Of a stretch of DNA of 24,213 nt, positions 1 to 7,152 are shown in pieces. A model generated the notes under the pieces. It saw only the letters and a list, made by a program, of their open reading frames with translations. It ran no database searches and was not told where the DNA came from. The DNA lies in assembly GCA_045648445.1 (NCBI GenBank), contig JAZRNY010000029.1, positions 1-24,213 on the forward strand, read 5' to 3'. The DNA comes from SIG607 sp045648445 (GTDB lineage: Bacteria > Bacillota > Clostridia > Oscillospirales > Acutalibacteraceae). Both the position numbers and the translations under genes were made by a program. Position 1 is the stretch's first letter; each line of letters starts with the position of its first letter.

Positions 1-1847
1 TTTAATACCGATATAGCAACACTTCCATCTTCCGAATTGTAAAGGTTACCGACTCCATCAGTTCTGTTCTTCAATTTCATATCAACATATGAGTCGAAAT
101 CTTGCCCCAGTAAAATGAAGTGCCATTTTGTTGATGCTTTATCAAACATTGAATTCGTCGAAACCTTCATAGCATAATCTTCTATTTGATCAAGTTCCCT
201 CTTGGTAAGTGTTAAAGTCGGTCTCTTTAGCTCTATTACCAAATGTTCAAATTGTTCGTATCCTGGACAAATTTGTTGGAAAAGGCATATATCTGGGATT
301 CTTGTTAAATCTTCTGTTGCCTCAGGCGGAATATCTGGAATCATCTCATCACGACCAAGACACTGGATATGCGCATAGAGCAAGTTCCGCAGTGATTGGT
401 CTGATGTTCCCAACGCATATTTCTCGCCAAACACCCAGAGTTCTTTGAGCAATATTTTGTGAAATTGCGAGCGTTCCTTAATCGGTTTACCAACAGCATC
501 ATTGTATACCATTTGTTCGAGTAAATATATAAATGTAAGCCTATCTCCAACAGTCTTTGCTACATCAATTATTTCCGGAAGATGAGTATGAGTCAAAAGT
601 TCTGCCAAATCATCTTGCTGTTTTTGAGTTAAATTAAAAACTTCACTTAGAATAGTTTTGATGCTAGAAGGATTTGTTTTAATCGCTTCTTTCACTAATC
701 TATATGTTAATTTCTTTGTATCTTTATGAGAAGTTTTCAACTGAGGAACAGCGCGATTAATTTGAACCGCAAAAACGTCAAAAACACTTCTCTCGGCCTT
801 GTTTACTTCATCTTCTGGCTCACCTTCATATGGATACAATCCCTCTTCTTTTAATCGAAGTATTTCATCTGCAGCAATAGCTGACTCTTGTTCTTGTGCG
901 AGTTCTTTGGCGAATTTTTTTGCTTCATCAATGAAACATGCATATGCCGGATCTGCCAAGCCAAAACCAAGAGTGTTTTCGCGATGCATATTTTCAAAAT
1001 GATCGCTCATTATATACACAGAAATTGCAGCTTTTTTTAGTGGAGAATATTCTTCCTCTGCATACACCACACCCGAGCTTCCACAGATGTAAAGTTTGCT
1101 AAACTGAGATTGTTTCCACTGAATCGCTACTACTCTAGCTTTTATTTCTGGCTTACCTTCTTCTTGATAAGAAAGTTCCTTTTCCACCTGTGTTTTAATT
1201 TGTTGAGTTGGATCAACAACAACTCCATTGTATTTTATAGTTACATCACTGTAAGCCATCAAATATGGGGCAAATGTCGATAAAAGTTCGGGAATAATAT
1301 CGTTGTTTTCCGCTAATTTTGTTACAGAATGTACTTGTTCCTCTGGCACACCATGAATATGTACCGTAGTTCCCGTAACACAATCGGTAACCTTCTTTGG
1401 TGAATCGCTTATACTTATATCCATTCTAGAGCCGGAATTAATTTGAATTTGATATGTATAAAGGTTCTTGTCCTCCGATACAAAAACCGTTTCCCAGTCC
1501 ACAAAATTTCCCGCAGCCAAACTTTTATAACGCCCTTGACCAAGCTTTCCGTGATATACACGTCCATTAGGACTTTTATCAGCATATGTTTTTTGTGAAC
1601 GACCATATTTGCCAAAATACTCTTCAGCCCGATCATATGCGATGCCATGACCATCATCTTTGATATAGATATCCGATACCATTTCTGCACCGAACAAGCC
1701 ATCGAAAACGAAAGATACATCAATGTTTTTTGCATCAGCATCACATGCATTCCACAATAACTCTTTAATTGCTTCTCTAGGTGAACCTTTAATAGCACGT
1801 TCAAAATGCTCTTTTGTTAATTCGACATTTATTGATTTAAAACCCAT
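1..1847 (-). CDS. GHKL-family ATPase with C-terminal PD-(D/E)XK-like nuclease motif (partial, runs off left edge)
   Basis: The frame stays open for 615 codons from the ATG at 1847 (GGTGGAGG upstream) to the window edge, so the C-terminus is missing. Residues 1-300 carry the GHKL ATP-binding signature: N-box ELLWNACDADA at 29-39 (E29, N33), G1 box DDGHGI at 64-69, and G2 box HGKLGQG at 99-105. A basic QINR/KR-rich helical middle follows. Near residues 458-541 there is QFHKILLKELWVFGEKY, then RIPDICLF (D519) and VIELKRP (E539, K541), which is the spacing of a PD-(D/E)XK restriction-type nuclease. Prokaryotic MORC/MutL-like GHKL ATPases fused to restriction-fold nucleases are known from restriction-modification settings, so a DNA-directed defence role is a reasonable inference. 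A 109-bp gap separates it from the fic gene upstream; it may be co-transcribed or have its own weak promoter. Confidence 0.82.
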   Translation of the reverse strand, partial: MGFKSINVELTKEHFERAIKGSPREAIKELLWNACDADAKNIDVSFVFDGLFGAEMVSDIYIKDDGHGIAYDRAEEYFGKYGRSQKTYADKSPNGRVYHGKLGQGRYKSLAAGNFVDWETVFVSEDKNLYTYQIQINSGSRMDISISDSPKKVTDCVTGTTVHIHGVPEEQVHSVTKLAENNDIIPELLSTFAPYLMAYSDVTIKYNGVVVDPTQQIKTQVEKELSYQEEGKPEIKARVVAIQWKQSQFSKLYICGSSGVVYAEEEYSPLKKAAISVYIMSDHFENMHRENTLGFGLADPAYACFIDEAKKFAKELAQEQESAIAADEILRLKEEGLYPYEGEPEDEVNKAERSVFDVFAVQINRAVPQLKTSHKDTKKLTYRLVKEAIKTNPSSIKTILSEVFNLTQKQQDDLAELLTHTHLPEIIDVAKTVGDRLTFIYLLEQMVYNDAVGKPIKERSQFHKILLKELWVFGEKYALGTSDQSLRNLLYAHIQCLGRDEMIPDIPPEATEDLTRIPDICLFQQICPGYEQFEHLVIELKRPTLTLTKRELDQIEDYAMKVSTNSMFDKASTKWHFILLGQDFDSYVDMKLKNRTDGVGNLYNSEDGSVAISVL

Positions 1848-1956
1848 AACTAAACCTCCACCTGATAATAAAACTATAATAATTCCAAGAATTAAACCGA
1901 TTTGTTCTACACTTTATGAAAAATCATAGTTCAAACGATCATACATTAAATGTCAG

Positions 1957-3003
1957 CTATTTCAATCTGATATAACAAGTTGACTTTCCTTTGCCCTCAC
2001 GTTTCAGTTCGCCGAATGCTACCATTTTACGTAGAGCACCTTCTACAGAACTAAGGCTAAGCGTCGGGCACAGTTCACGTATATCTTGCTTATTAAAGCG
2101 TCCGATTTTATTCATAGTGGCTTTGCGAACCATCTCAACGGCAGGGAGTTTCTCCTCGACAATAGCAAATCGATCTCCAAAGTCTTTGTATGCTGCAAGA
2201 ATAGTTCCGAGCAAATACTTTATAAACGGAACAGTATCTTCAGTTCCTTCATGCCATCCATGCTGTGAACGACCGAGTGCATCGTAATATAAATCTTTAT
2301 TCTTGGCAATCTTTGCTTCTAAGGAAATATACTTACCTACATAAAATCCACTTCTGTATAAGAGTAAAGTTGTGAGCAAACGGCTCATTCTTCCGTTACC
2401 ATCATTAAAGGGGTGAATACAAAGAAAGTCGTGAATAAAAATTGGAATCGCAATTAAAGGCTCCAATTCCATATTCCCGATAACACGATTGTATTCATCG
2501 CAGATTTTATCTAATGCTTCCGGTGTTTCAAACGGAGCAAGAGGCGTAAACAAAACCTCTGTATGTCCGTCAGGGTAAGTTGCACTAATATAATTCTGTA
2601 CATTCTTTGTTTGCCCTGCCATAGGGTTGTTCATATGGCTATACATGATCTTGTGAAGCTGAAGTATATAATTACGGGACAAAGATATCGCATCAAAACT
2701 TTCATGAATAATCGAAAGCACATCACGATAGCCGGCTATTTCCTGCTCATCACGGTTTTTAGGTATGGTTTTTTCTTCCACCAATTGCTTAATACGAGTA
2801 TTAGTGGTAACGATACCCTCAATCGCATTGGATGCTTCGGTACTTTGAATTTTTGCAATATCAACCAACTTTTCTAATTCTTCCGGACGTTGTTTGAGAT
2901 AAAGCTCTTGCTTTCCTGCCTCTTTATATATTGCAGCGATAAGTCCTAAAATCTCAGAATCCCATTTCTGATTCTTAATAACAGAGTAATTAAAAGATCG
3001 CAT
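1957..3003 (-). CDS. Fic family protein (predicted AMP-transferase) with C-terminal winged helix
   Basis: The 348-residue protein has the Fic active-site motif HPFNDGNGR at 197-205 (catalytic His197), which transfers AMP or another nucleotide phosphate onto hydroxyl side chains of a target protein. An inhibitory motif of the (S/T)xxxE(G/N) type sits N-terminal to the core, TEASNAIEG at 55-63 with Glu62 expected to block ATP gamma-phosphate, as in class II Fic proteins. Residues about 286-348 look like a winged helix-turn-helix (SLSSVEGALRKMVAFGELKR), so the protein may also bind DNA. The start ATG at 3003 follows AAAGGAGG. It is the first gene of a minus-strand unit whose promoter is covered by an inverted repeat, which suggests autoregulation. 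The target protein cannot be told from sequence; a partnership with the downstream GHKL ATPase is only suggested by position. Confidence 0.9.
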   Translation of the reverse strand: MRSFNYSVIKNQKWDSEILGLIAAIYKEAGKQELYLKQRPEELEKLVDIAKIQSTEASNAIEGIVTTNTRIKQLVEEKTIPKNRDEQEIAGYRDVLSIIHESFDAISLSRNYILQLHKIMYSHMNNPMAGQTKNVQNYISATYPDGHTEVLFTPLAPFETPEALDKICDEYNRVIGNMELEPLIAIPIFIHDFLCIHPFNDGNGRMSRLLTTLLLYRSGFYVGKYISLEAKIAKNKDLYYDALGRSQHGWHEGTEDTVPFIKYLLGTILAAYKDFGDRFAIVEEKLPAVEMVRKATMNKIGRFNKQDIRELCPTLSLSSVEGALRKMVAFGELKREGKGKSTCYIRLK

Positions 3004-3022
3004 TCCCTTTGCCTCCTTTTCT

Positions 3023-3060
3023 TTCCCTTATATTATATCCACTTATAAGGGAATAGTCAA
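3023..3060 (-). promoter_or_regulatory. fic promoter overlaid by an inverted-repeat operator
   Basis: On the minus strand TTGACT (3055-3060) and TATAAT (3032-3037) are separated by exactly 17 bp. A perfect 10-bp inverted repeat, TTCCCTTATA (3023-3032) and TATAAGGGAA (3044-3053), has an 11-bp spacer. One arm fills the -35/-10 spacer and the other lies at and just after the -10 box, so a bound protein would block RNA polymerase. Seen directly; the identity of the repressor is unknown, the Fic winged helix being one candidate. Confidence 0.8.
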
Positions 3061-3076
3061 CAATTAATTAAAATTA

Positions 3077-3127
3077 TTCCCTTAAATATTTTGAGCTTTT
3101 AAGGGAACTGCTGTTTGATTAAGGGAT
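3077..3127. promoter_or_regulatory. Second copy of the TTCCCTTA operator plus an extra half-site upstream of fic
   Basis: TTCCCTTAAA at 3077-3086 and TTTAAGGGAA at 3098-3107 form a perfect 10-bp inverted repeat with the same 11-bp spacer (21 bp start to start) as the copy in the fic promoter, 54 bp away. A further half-site, ATTAAGGGAT, lies at 3118-3127, 20 bp beyond. The identical spacing argues for two turns of helix contacted by one dimer or tetramer. Confidence 0.72.
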
Positions 3128-3162
3128 ATTATACTCCGGATATTATATTTTAGTTATAAAAA

Positions 3163-3190
3163 GCCGGATGAACATTATTGTTCATCCGGC
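3163..3190 (-). terminator. Rho-independent terminator after repeat copy A
   Basis: A perfect 12-bp stem (GCCGGATGAACA / TGTTCATCCGGC) with a TTAT loop. Read on the minus strand it is followed by TTTTTATAAC. It begins one base past the stop codon of the short ORF at 3192-3365, so it ends that transcript before the fic promoter. Confidence 0.85.
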
Positions 3191-3191
3191 A

Positions 3192-3365
3192 TCACAATAT
3201 GTAAGCTACACCTCGCTTTTTGATCGAAAAACCGATTAAAACGGGATTTTTTGCAAATTGAAATGGAGAAAAATTAGCGAAAACCCAGTATTTATGCGGT
3301 TTTATAGGCCTTGGTGTTATTATAACACCAGCATCTATTCTACGAACTATTCCTGTTGCTTTCAT
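3192..3365 (-). CDS. 57-residue short ORF beginning like an AbrB/SpoVT protein (repeat copy A)
   Basis: ATG at 3365 is preceded by AAGGAG at a workable distance and the frame stops one base before a strong terminator, so the unit is complete as a small gene. The first residues, MKATGIVRRID, match the start of the AbrB-like protein at 6781-6963 and of SpoVT/AbrB proteins in general. After a two-codon-shorter stretch, AGVIITPRP (in place of DLGRVVIPKE), the sequence no longer looks like AbrB and has no family I recognise. It may be a decayed gene, or a small protein whose start was taken from an abrB-like gene. The leader hairpin described in the repeat entry covers its ribosome site. Confidence 0.4.
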   Translation of the reverse strand: MKATGIVRRIDAGVIITPRPIKPHKYWVFANFSPFQFAKNPVLIGFSIKKRGVAYIL

Positions 3366-3430
3366 ATATACATCTCTCCTTAAATTACAAATTGTGTTGT
3401 TATTATCTGTAATTTGAGGATATTTATACT
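3270..3430 (-). repeat. AbrB-leader repeat, copy A
   Basis: This stretch matches copies B (5979-6140) and D (12995-13268) along most of its length. Landmarks on the plus strand are GCGAAAACCCAGT near 3277, the 19-nt palindrome TGGTGTTATTATAACACCA at 3312-3330, CTATTCTACGAACTATTC, TTGCTTTCATATAT, then the leader 3376-3430. In the leader AAATTACA (3382-3389) pairs with TGTAATTT (3408-3415), and the pairing extends into the Shine-Dalgarno (CTCCTT at 3376-3381). AAAACC/GGTTTT forms a second small stem. Function unknown. Confidence 0.7.
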
Positions 3431-3465
3431 GTATAGTTTTTGAATTTGTGCTTGCACTAAATACA

Positions 3466-3494
3466 TTGACAGTTGTTCTTTAGTATGATATCAT
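3466..3494 (+). promoter_or_regulatory. Promoter of the pyruvyl transferase/FrhB pair
   Basis: TTGACA at 3466-3471, a 17-bp spacer, and TATCAT at 3489-3494. Transcription would start near 3501 and leave an untranslated leader of about 130 nt in which no known riboswitch is recognised. It lies just outside the end of repeat copy A. Confidence 0.65.
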
Positions 3495-3631
3495 AAAAAA
3501 TGTAATTAATAATGAAAAAAACTTTCATCTTTTATTCTTATAGTAGTTTTCATGCTTGTTCTTACGCCCTGTAATAGTGGTGTTGCTACACAAATAAAAC
3601 AATATCGTATCTGTGAAAGGACTTGATAAAT

Positions 3632-4756
3632 ATGCAAAAGAAGGTCGGCATCTTAACATTTTCTTATTCTTGTAACGGCGGATCCGTATTGCAAGCCTGG
3701 GCCCTTCAAAAAACCATTTCCTCTTTTGAGGGGTATGAAGCGTCTATTATCAATTATACCAAAACACGCTACGGCAAACCGCTCGTCGGCAAAGACGTGT
3801 TTACCAAACCGATTCGCGGCTGGACGCCCAAAAAGCTCATTAAATGGACCGCCGCTATTGTAGCGCACCCTTTTAAGATGAGAAAGTTTGAGGAATTCTT
3901 TAAAACATACTATCGGGACTTTGCCTCACACCCCTACTTAAAAGAAGCATTACCCGCTTTAAACGAAGTATATGACAAATTTGTTGTGGGCAGCGATCAA
4001 GTATGGAATTTTGGCAGCCCTCAAGTGGACGATACATACTTCCTTGATTTTGTGAAAGATAACTCGAAAAAAATTGCGTATGCTGCAAGTTTCGGCCAAA
4101 AAAGTGTACCAGAAGATAAGCGTGAAAAGATCGGCGAGCTCATTTCACAGTTTTCTGCTGTATCGGTCCGTGAACCCAACGGCGTAGACATCGTGGCCGA
4201 ACTCACAAACAAAATACCGATTTGGGTATTGGATCCTTCACTCTTGTTATCAAAGGAAGAATATCACGCATTAAGTGAAGCACCCAAGACAAAAGGATAC
4301 GTGTACGTATACCTGAGACAAGAGTGCAAACGATTAGATGACTTTGCCCAGAAACTGGCAAAAAAACGCGGCCTTAAAATAATCAAAGTACTGAACAACT
4401 GGGTTTGTGCCAAAAACGGCAAACGCCGTTATCCGATCGGGCCTCACGAATGGTTGGGATATATCGAACATGCCGATTATGTTGTTACCAACAGTTTCCA
4501 CGGCATTTGTTTCTCTACTATATTTGAAAAAGAATTTTATATCGACTACTTGGAAAATAGCGCCACCTCTACCAACTCTCGCTTGACAGGTATGTTACAG
4601 CAATTCAATCTTTCCGATCGCTGTATTATCGATATTCAAGATATGAACACCTTACCCCACATTGACTACGATGCCGTAAACCATTTCAAGCAATTGAGAA
4701 TCAAGGAGTCATTGGATTATCTCAAAAATGCACTTGAAGGGAGCGGAGCCGTATGA
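3632..4756 (+). CDS. Polysaccharide pyruvyl transferase family protein
   Basis: The 374-residue protein opens with KVGILTFSYSCNGGSVLQAW, the Rossmann-type opening of the polysaccharide pyruvyl transferase family, and has the later family blocks FVVGSDQVWN, WVLDPSLLL and VVTNSFHGICFSTIF. Such enzymes add ketal pyruvate from phosphoenolpyruvate to sugars of surface polysaccharides. I place the start at ATG 3632 because GAAAGGA at 3615-3621 is 10 bp before it, while the in-frame TTG at 3623 would sit almost on the ribosome site. The stop overlaps the next start (ATGA), so the two are translationally coupled. The gene looks visibly richer in G+C than its neighbours and no glycosyltransferase or export gene is next to it, which is unusual for this family. 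The acceptor is unknown. Confidence 0.85.
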   Translation: MQKKVGILTFSYSCNGGSVLQAWALQKTISSFEGYEASIINYTKTRYGKPLVGKDVFTKPIRGWTPKKLIKWTAAIVAHPFKMRKFEEFFKTYYRDFASHPYLKEALPALNEVYDKFVVGSDQVWNFGSPQVDDTYFLDFVKDNSKKIAYAASFGQKSVPEDKREKIGELISQFSAVSVREPNGVDIVAELTNKIPIWVLDPSLLLSKEEYHALSEAPKTKGYVYVYLRQECKRLDDFAQKLAKKRGLKIIKVLNNWVCAKNGKRRYPIGPHEWLGYIEHADYVVTNSFHGICFSTIFEKEFYIDYLENSATSTNSRLTGMLQQFNLSDRCIIDIQDMNTLPHIDYDAVNHFKQLRIKESLDYLKNALEGSGAV

Positions 4757-5934
4757 CTATATACTCGAATAACGATAAAGCCAATTGCTGTGGCTGCGGG
4801 GCGTGCACAAATGTGTGTCCGCGAGATGCCATCTTGATGCAGGCAGATGAATACGGATTTTCCTATCCTAATATCGATCCCTCGGTCTGCATCGAGTGCA
4901 ACCTATGCCTAAAGGTGTGTCAACAAGTCAACACAAACGAAAGTGATGCGCCGCTGAAAGCTTTTGCCGCCTCTCATCGAAACAAACAAATCGCGTACAA
5001 AAGCAGTTCGGGCGGTGTGTTTTCTGCGTTGGCACACTATTTTTTGGAAAATGGCGGTGCCGTGTGCGGTTGTGTTTGGGATGGCAATTTAAACGCTGTC
5101 CATATATGCACAGACAAAGAAGAAGCCGTTTTGAAAATTCGCAAATCGAAATATTTGCAAAGCGATGTAGGGCTTATCTACCGCGACGTCAAGAAACGAT
5201 TGGCAAACGGACAAGCTGTACTCTTCACGGGTACGCCATGCCAAGTAGCCGCATTGTATGCGGTCGTCGGGAGCCGTCACGAAAAGCTAACGACTATGGA
5301 CTTAATTTGCCACGGTGTTCCCAGCCAACGGTTATTTGATCAGTTTATCCATTACTTAGAAAAACGGTATAAGACCACCATTGTCGAGTTTGATTTTAGA
5401 AGCAAAAAACACGGTTGGCCACGATTTACGATGGCGTTTACCGACAGTCGTGGCCGTACCGTGAACATTGGTAAATCACAAGAATTTTATATGCCTGCTT
5501 TTACGGGTGGAAACATCATCCGCGAAAGTTGTTTGTCATGTCAATACGCTTGTTCGAATCGTATCGGCGATATCACCATCGGCGATTTATGGGGATATGA
5601 AAAATTAAATCTTCACTTTAATACTGTCAATGGCACGTCTGTGTTCACCATTAACACACCCACTGCTGAAAAATGGCTTGATGTGCTGACTGATGTGATG
5701 GATTGCGAAGAAATCGATTATGCCGCGGCCGTGAAAGGTAATCTCTGCTTGCGCATGCCTACTTCCAAAGGCGAAAAACGAGAACAGTATATGGAAGCGA
5801 TAAAAAACGGCAATATCGAAATAATGGCAAAGAAATATGTGCAAAGTAGGCGAAAACAGATTATGAGAGAAAAACTCAAGTTGCTCGTTCCAGCTCCAAT
5901 TTTCGATTTTATTAAAAGAGCAAAACACCGATAA
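4753..5934 (+). CDS. Coenzyme F420 hydrogenase/dehydrogenase beta-subunit-like iron-sulfur protein
   Basis: This is a 393-residue protein with two [4Fe-4S] motifs at the N-terminus: C12-x2-C15-x2-C18-x3-C22-P and C46-x2-C49-x2-C52-x3-C56. The FrhB-type body follows, with SSGGVFSALA, FTGTPCQVAAL, DLICHGVPS, a third Cys group CLSCQYAC near 260 and GDITIGDLWG. Members are predicted flavin/iron-sulfur oxidoreductases. Versions coupled to pyruvyl transferases are common in Clostridia and Bacteroides polysaccharide loci, where they may act on the polymer precursor; the reaction is not established. It overlaps the preceding gene by 4 bp. Repeat copy B lies directly downstream and supplies the only hairpin that could end the transcript. 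Confidence 0.85.
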   Translation: MTIYSNNDKANCCGCGACTNVCPRDAILMQADEYGFSYPNIDPSVCIECNLCLKVCQQVNTNESDAPLKAFAASHRNKQIAYKSSSGGVFSALAHYFLENGGAVCGCVWDGNLNAVHICTDKEEAVLKIRKSKYLQSDVGLIYRDVKKRLANGQAVLFTGTPCQVAALYAVVGSRHEKLTTMDLICHGVPSQRLFDQFIHYLEKRYKTTIVEFDFRSKKHGWPRFTMAFTDSRGRTVNIGKSQEFYMPAFTGGNIIRESCLSCQYACSNRIGDITIGDLWGYEKLNLHFNTVNGTSVFTINTPTAEKWLDVLTDVMDCEEIDYAAAVKGNLCLRMPTSKGEKREQYMEAIKNGNIEIMAKKYVQSRRKQIMREKLKLLVPAPIFDFIKRAKHR

Positions 5935-5978
5935 TACCGCACCAGCAAAAATTCCGTTTTGACACTAATGCATTCAGT

Positions 5979-6140
5979 GGGGCAAACCAGTGAAACCCCT
6001 AGTGATTATGCGGGTTTTAGGCGGTTTGCCCTATTATAACGCATTCCTCTATTCTACGAACTATTCCAGTTGCTTTCATATATAAATTTCTCCTTAATTT
6101 CAAATTGTGTGGTTGTTATCTGTATTTATGGGAGAAATAT
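5979..6140 (-). repeat. AbrB-leader repeat, copy B
   Basis: It shares with copies A and D the CTATTCTACGAACTATTCC and TTGCTTTCATATA blocks, the leader (CTCCTTAATTTCAAATTGTG at 6090-6109) and the tail ACCAGTGAAACCCC. Its tail can fold into a nested hairpin: GGGCAAACC near 5980 with GGTTTGCCC (6023-6031), and inside it AAACCC with GGGTTT. The inner stem changes sequence but keeps pairing relative to copies A (AAAACC/GGTTTT) and D (AACCC/GGGTT). The same hairpin may serve as terminator for the FrhB operon. Same strand as the other copies. Confidence 0.7.
6017..6079 (-). pseudogene. 20-residue AbrB-start remnant in repeat copy B
   Basis: From ATG 6079, behind AAGGAG, the frame reads MKATGIVRRIEECVIIGQTA and then stops. 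The first ten residues equal those of the AbrB-like protein at 6781-6963. The rest resembles the VVIP strand of AbrB only loosely (CVIIG), so this is a truncated copy with no DNA-binding body. Confidence 0.5.
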
Positions 6141-6149
6141 ACCGCAAGA

Positions 6150-6178
6150 TTTACTTTTGAAATGAAATATGTTATAAT
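6150..6178 (+). promoter_or_regulatory. Promoter of the DUF4375-type lipoprotein
   Basis: TTTACT at 6150-6155, a 17-bp spacer, and a perfect TATAAT at 6173-6178. The ribosome site AAAGGCGG lies close after it, so the untranslated leader is short. The layout (TTTACT, 17 bp, A-rich -10, AGGCGGT) is very like that before the acyltransferase gene at 14103. Confidence 0.6.
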
Positions 6179-6198
6179 AAATTAAAGGCGGTTATTTT

Positions 6199-6762
6199 AT
6201 GAAAAAAATCTTTTTTAAACTCAAACCTGTTGTAGTGTTATTACTATCTTTTATTATGCTGTTTTTAACATCTTGCGGTATTTTGAAAACAAAAGAAGTA
6301 CACGGAAAAGAATTAAAAAAGCTTTCTGATGATGCACTTTTTGAAACGGTCTATTTACAAACACTTGATGTTGTTGATTCTTTTCCAGACGAAGAAACAG
6401 CTTTTTCAAAAATCAGCATTGAACAAAAAACGGTTTATATTTTGAGCATTTACGATATGGAAATTCAAAATGGCGGTTTGTGCCAATTTTTTGTGAATTC
6501 TTCTCGTTCTTTAGCTCCTTACATAGAAGATAATCTTAATAAGATTGGTGCTACAGAGCATGAAAAAATATTTACCGAATTTATTGAAAATAATAATATT
6601 GATGTAAATAATCTTGACTCTTTTATTATCTCTGATGTAGAAGAGTACGAAGCACAAACAAAACGTTATGATTTTGATTCTTTTGATAATAAATATATAG
6701 AATTGCCTACTTTGCAAAGTTATATTACAGAGTATATCAAAACTAATATTGAAAAATTTTAA
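6199..6762 (+). CDS. Lipoprotein with DMP19/DUF4375-like domain
   Basis: The 187-residue protein starts with a basic and hydrophobic signal ending in the lipobox LTSC (Cys26), so it is expected to be lipid-anchored on the outer face of the membrane. The body (about 42-187) has the DMP19/DUF4375 pattern: helices around DALFETVYLQTLDVVDSF, then YILSIYDMEIQNGGLCQFF (NGG at 91-93), then LNKIGATEH. DUF4375 proteins are mostly cytosolic and of unknown role; a secreted form is less usual. It forms its own unit between repeat copies B and C, with its own promoter, and its stop lies 6 bp before a terminator shared with the opposite-strand abrB-like gene. Base composition is A+T-rich, unlike the preceding pair. 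Confidence 0.75.
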   Translation: MKKIFFKLKPVVVLLLSFIMLFLTSCGILKTKEVHGKELKKLSDDALFETVYLQTLDVVDSFPDEETAFSKISIEQKTVYILSIYDMEIQNGGLCQFFVNSSRSLAPYIEDNLNKIGATEHEKIFTEFIENNNIDVNNLDSFIISDVEEYEAQTKRYDFDSFDNKYIELPTLQSYITEYIKTNIEKF

Positions 6763-6768
6763 AAAATT

Positions 6769-6789
6769 GCGGAGTGAATTTCACTCCGC
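6769..6789. terminator. Bidirectional terminator between the lipoprotein and abrB-like genes
   Basis: A 21-nt perfect palindrome, GCGGAGTGAA and TTCACTCCGC around a central T. The plus strand continues TTTCTCTTTAT and the minus strand AATTTTTTAAAATTTTT, so it can end both converging genes. The stop codon of the abrB-like gene lies inside it. Confidence 0.82.
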
Positions 6790-6963
6790 TTTCTCTTTAT
6801 GCCTATTCACCACACTATGTATCGCAAAGCAAAACTTGTCGATTGGTGTCAATGTTGTCAGCAGAGGCTCACCCTCACGGATTCGCATAGTGCGGCGGAT
6901 TTCTTTCGGAATGACAACACGACCAAGGTCATCGATTCTTCTAACAATTCCAGTTGCTTTCAT
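6781..6963 (-). CDS. AbrB/SpoVT-type DNA-binding protein, short form (repeat copy C)
   Basis: I take ATG at 6963 as the start, since the frame's upstream Met lies inside the leader hairpin and AAAGGAG stands 9 bp before 6963. The 60-residue protein begins MKATGIVRRIDDLGRVVIPKEI followed by RRTMRIREGEPL, the swapped-hairpin AbrB fold found in SpoVT, AbrB and Abh, which are transition-state regulators. After residue 34 the usual EIFxDREGEVILKKY end of the domain is absent; LTTLTPIDKFCFAIHSVVNR follows and is not recognised. It may therefore be a truncated or altered regulator, though dimerisation and DNA contact residues of the N-terminal half are present. Autoregulation through its palindromic leader is an inference. 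Confidence 0.75.
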   Translation of the reverse strand: MKATGIVRRIDDLGRVVIPKEIRRTMRIREGEPLLTTLTPIDKFCFAIHSVVNRHKEKAE

Positions 6964-6968
6964 ATATA

Positions 6969-7023
6969 AAAACTCCTTTGTTGATTTGATAACATTTCTA
7001 TTATCTGTCAACAAAGGAGTTTT
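6969..7023 (-). promoter_or_regulatory. Leader hairpin covering the Shine-Dalgarno of the abrB-like gene
   Basis: A 16-bp perfect inverted repeat: the 5' arm (minus strand) holds ACTCCTTTGTTGA and the 3' arm TCAACAAAGGAGT, whose AAAGGAG is the ribosome site. The loop includes GATAATAGAAATGTTATC, which can fold a little further. The same position in copies A, B and D has a different sequence but still pairs with the Shine-Dalgarno. It can be read as an RNA switch or as a DNA operator. Confidence 0.7.
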
Positions 7024-7152
7024 ATACTGACTTGTAAATATGTTTTGCTAAATATCTATTAGATTACCATAATGTCAACATTTTTATTGGAATACGCATT
7101 ATTAATCGTTCAACACATCTGAGATAACACCTTAGTAGAATAATAATCGTTA

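Noticed and set aside
1415..1804. 129-codon minus-strand frame
   Set aside because: It overlaps the GHKL ATPase frame, which is open for 615 codons and has all ATP-binding motifs; this one has no family pattern.
3501..3631. Possible riboswitch in the 130-nt leader of the pyruvyl transferase gene
   Set aside because: Only a weak TGTA/TACA pairing is visible and no known aptamer core could be recognised.
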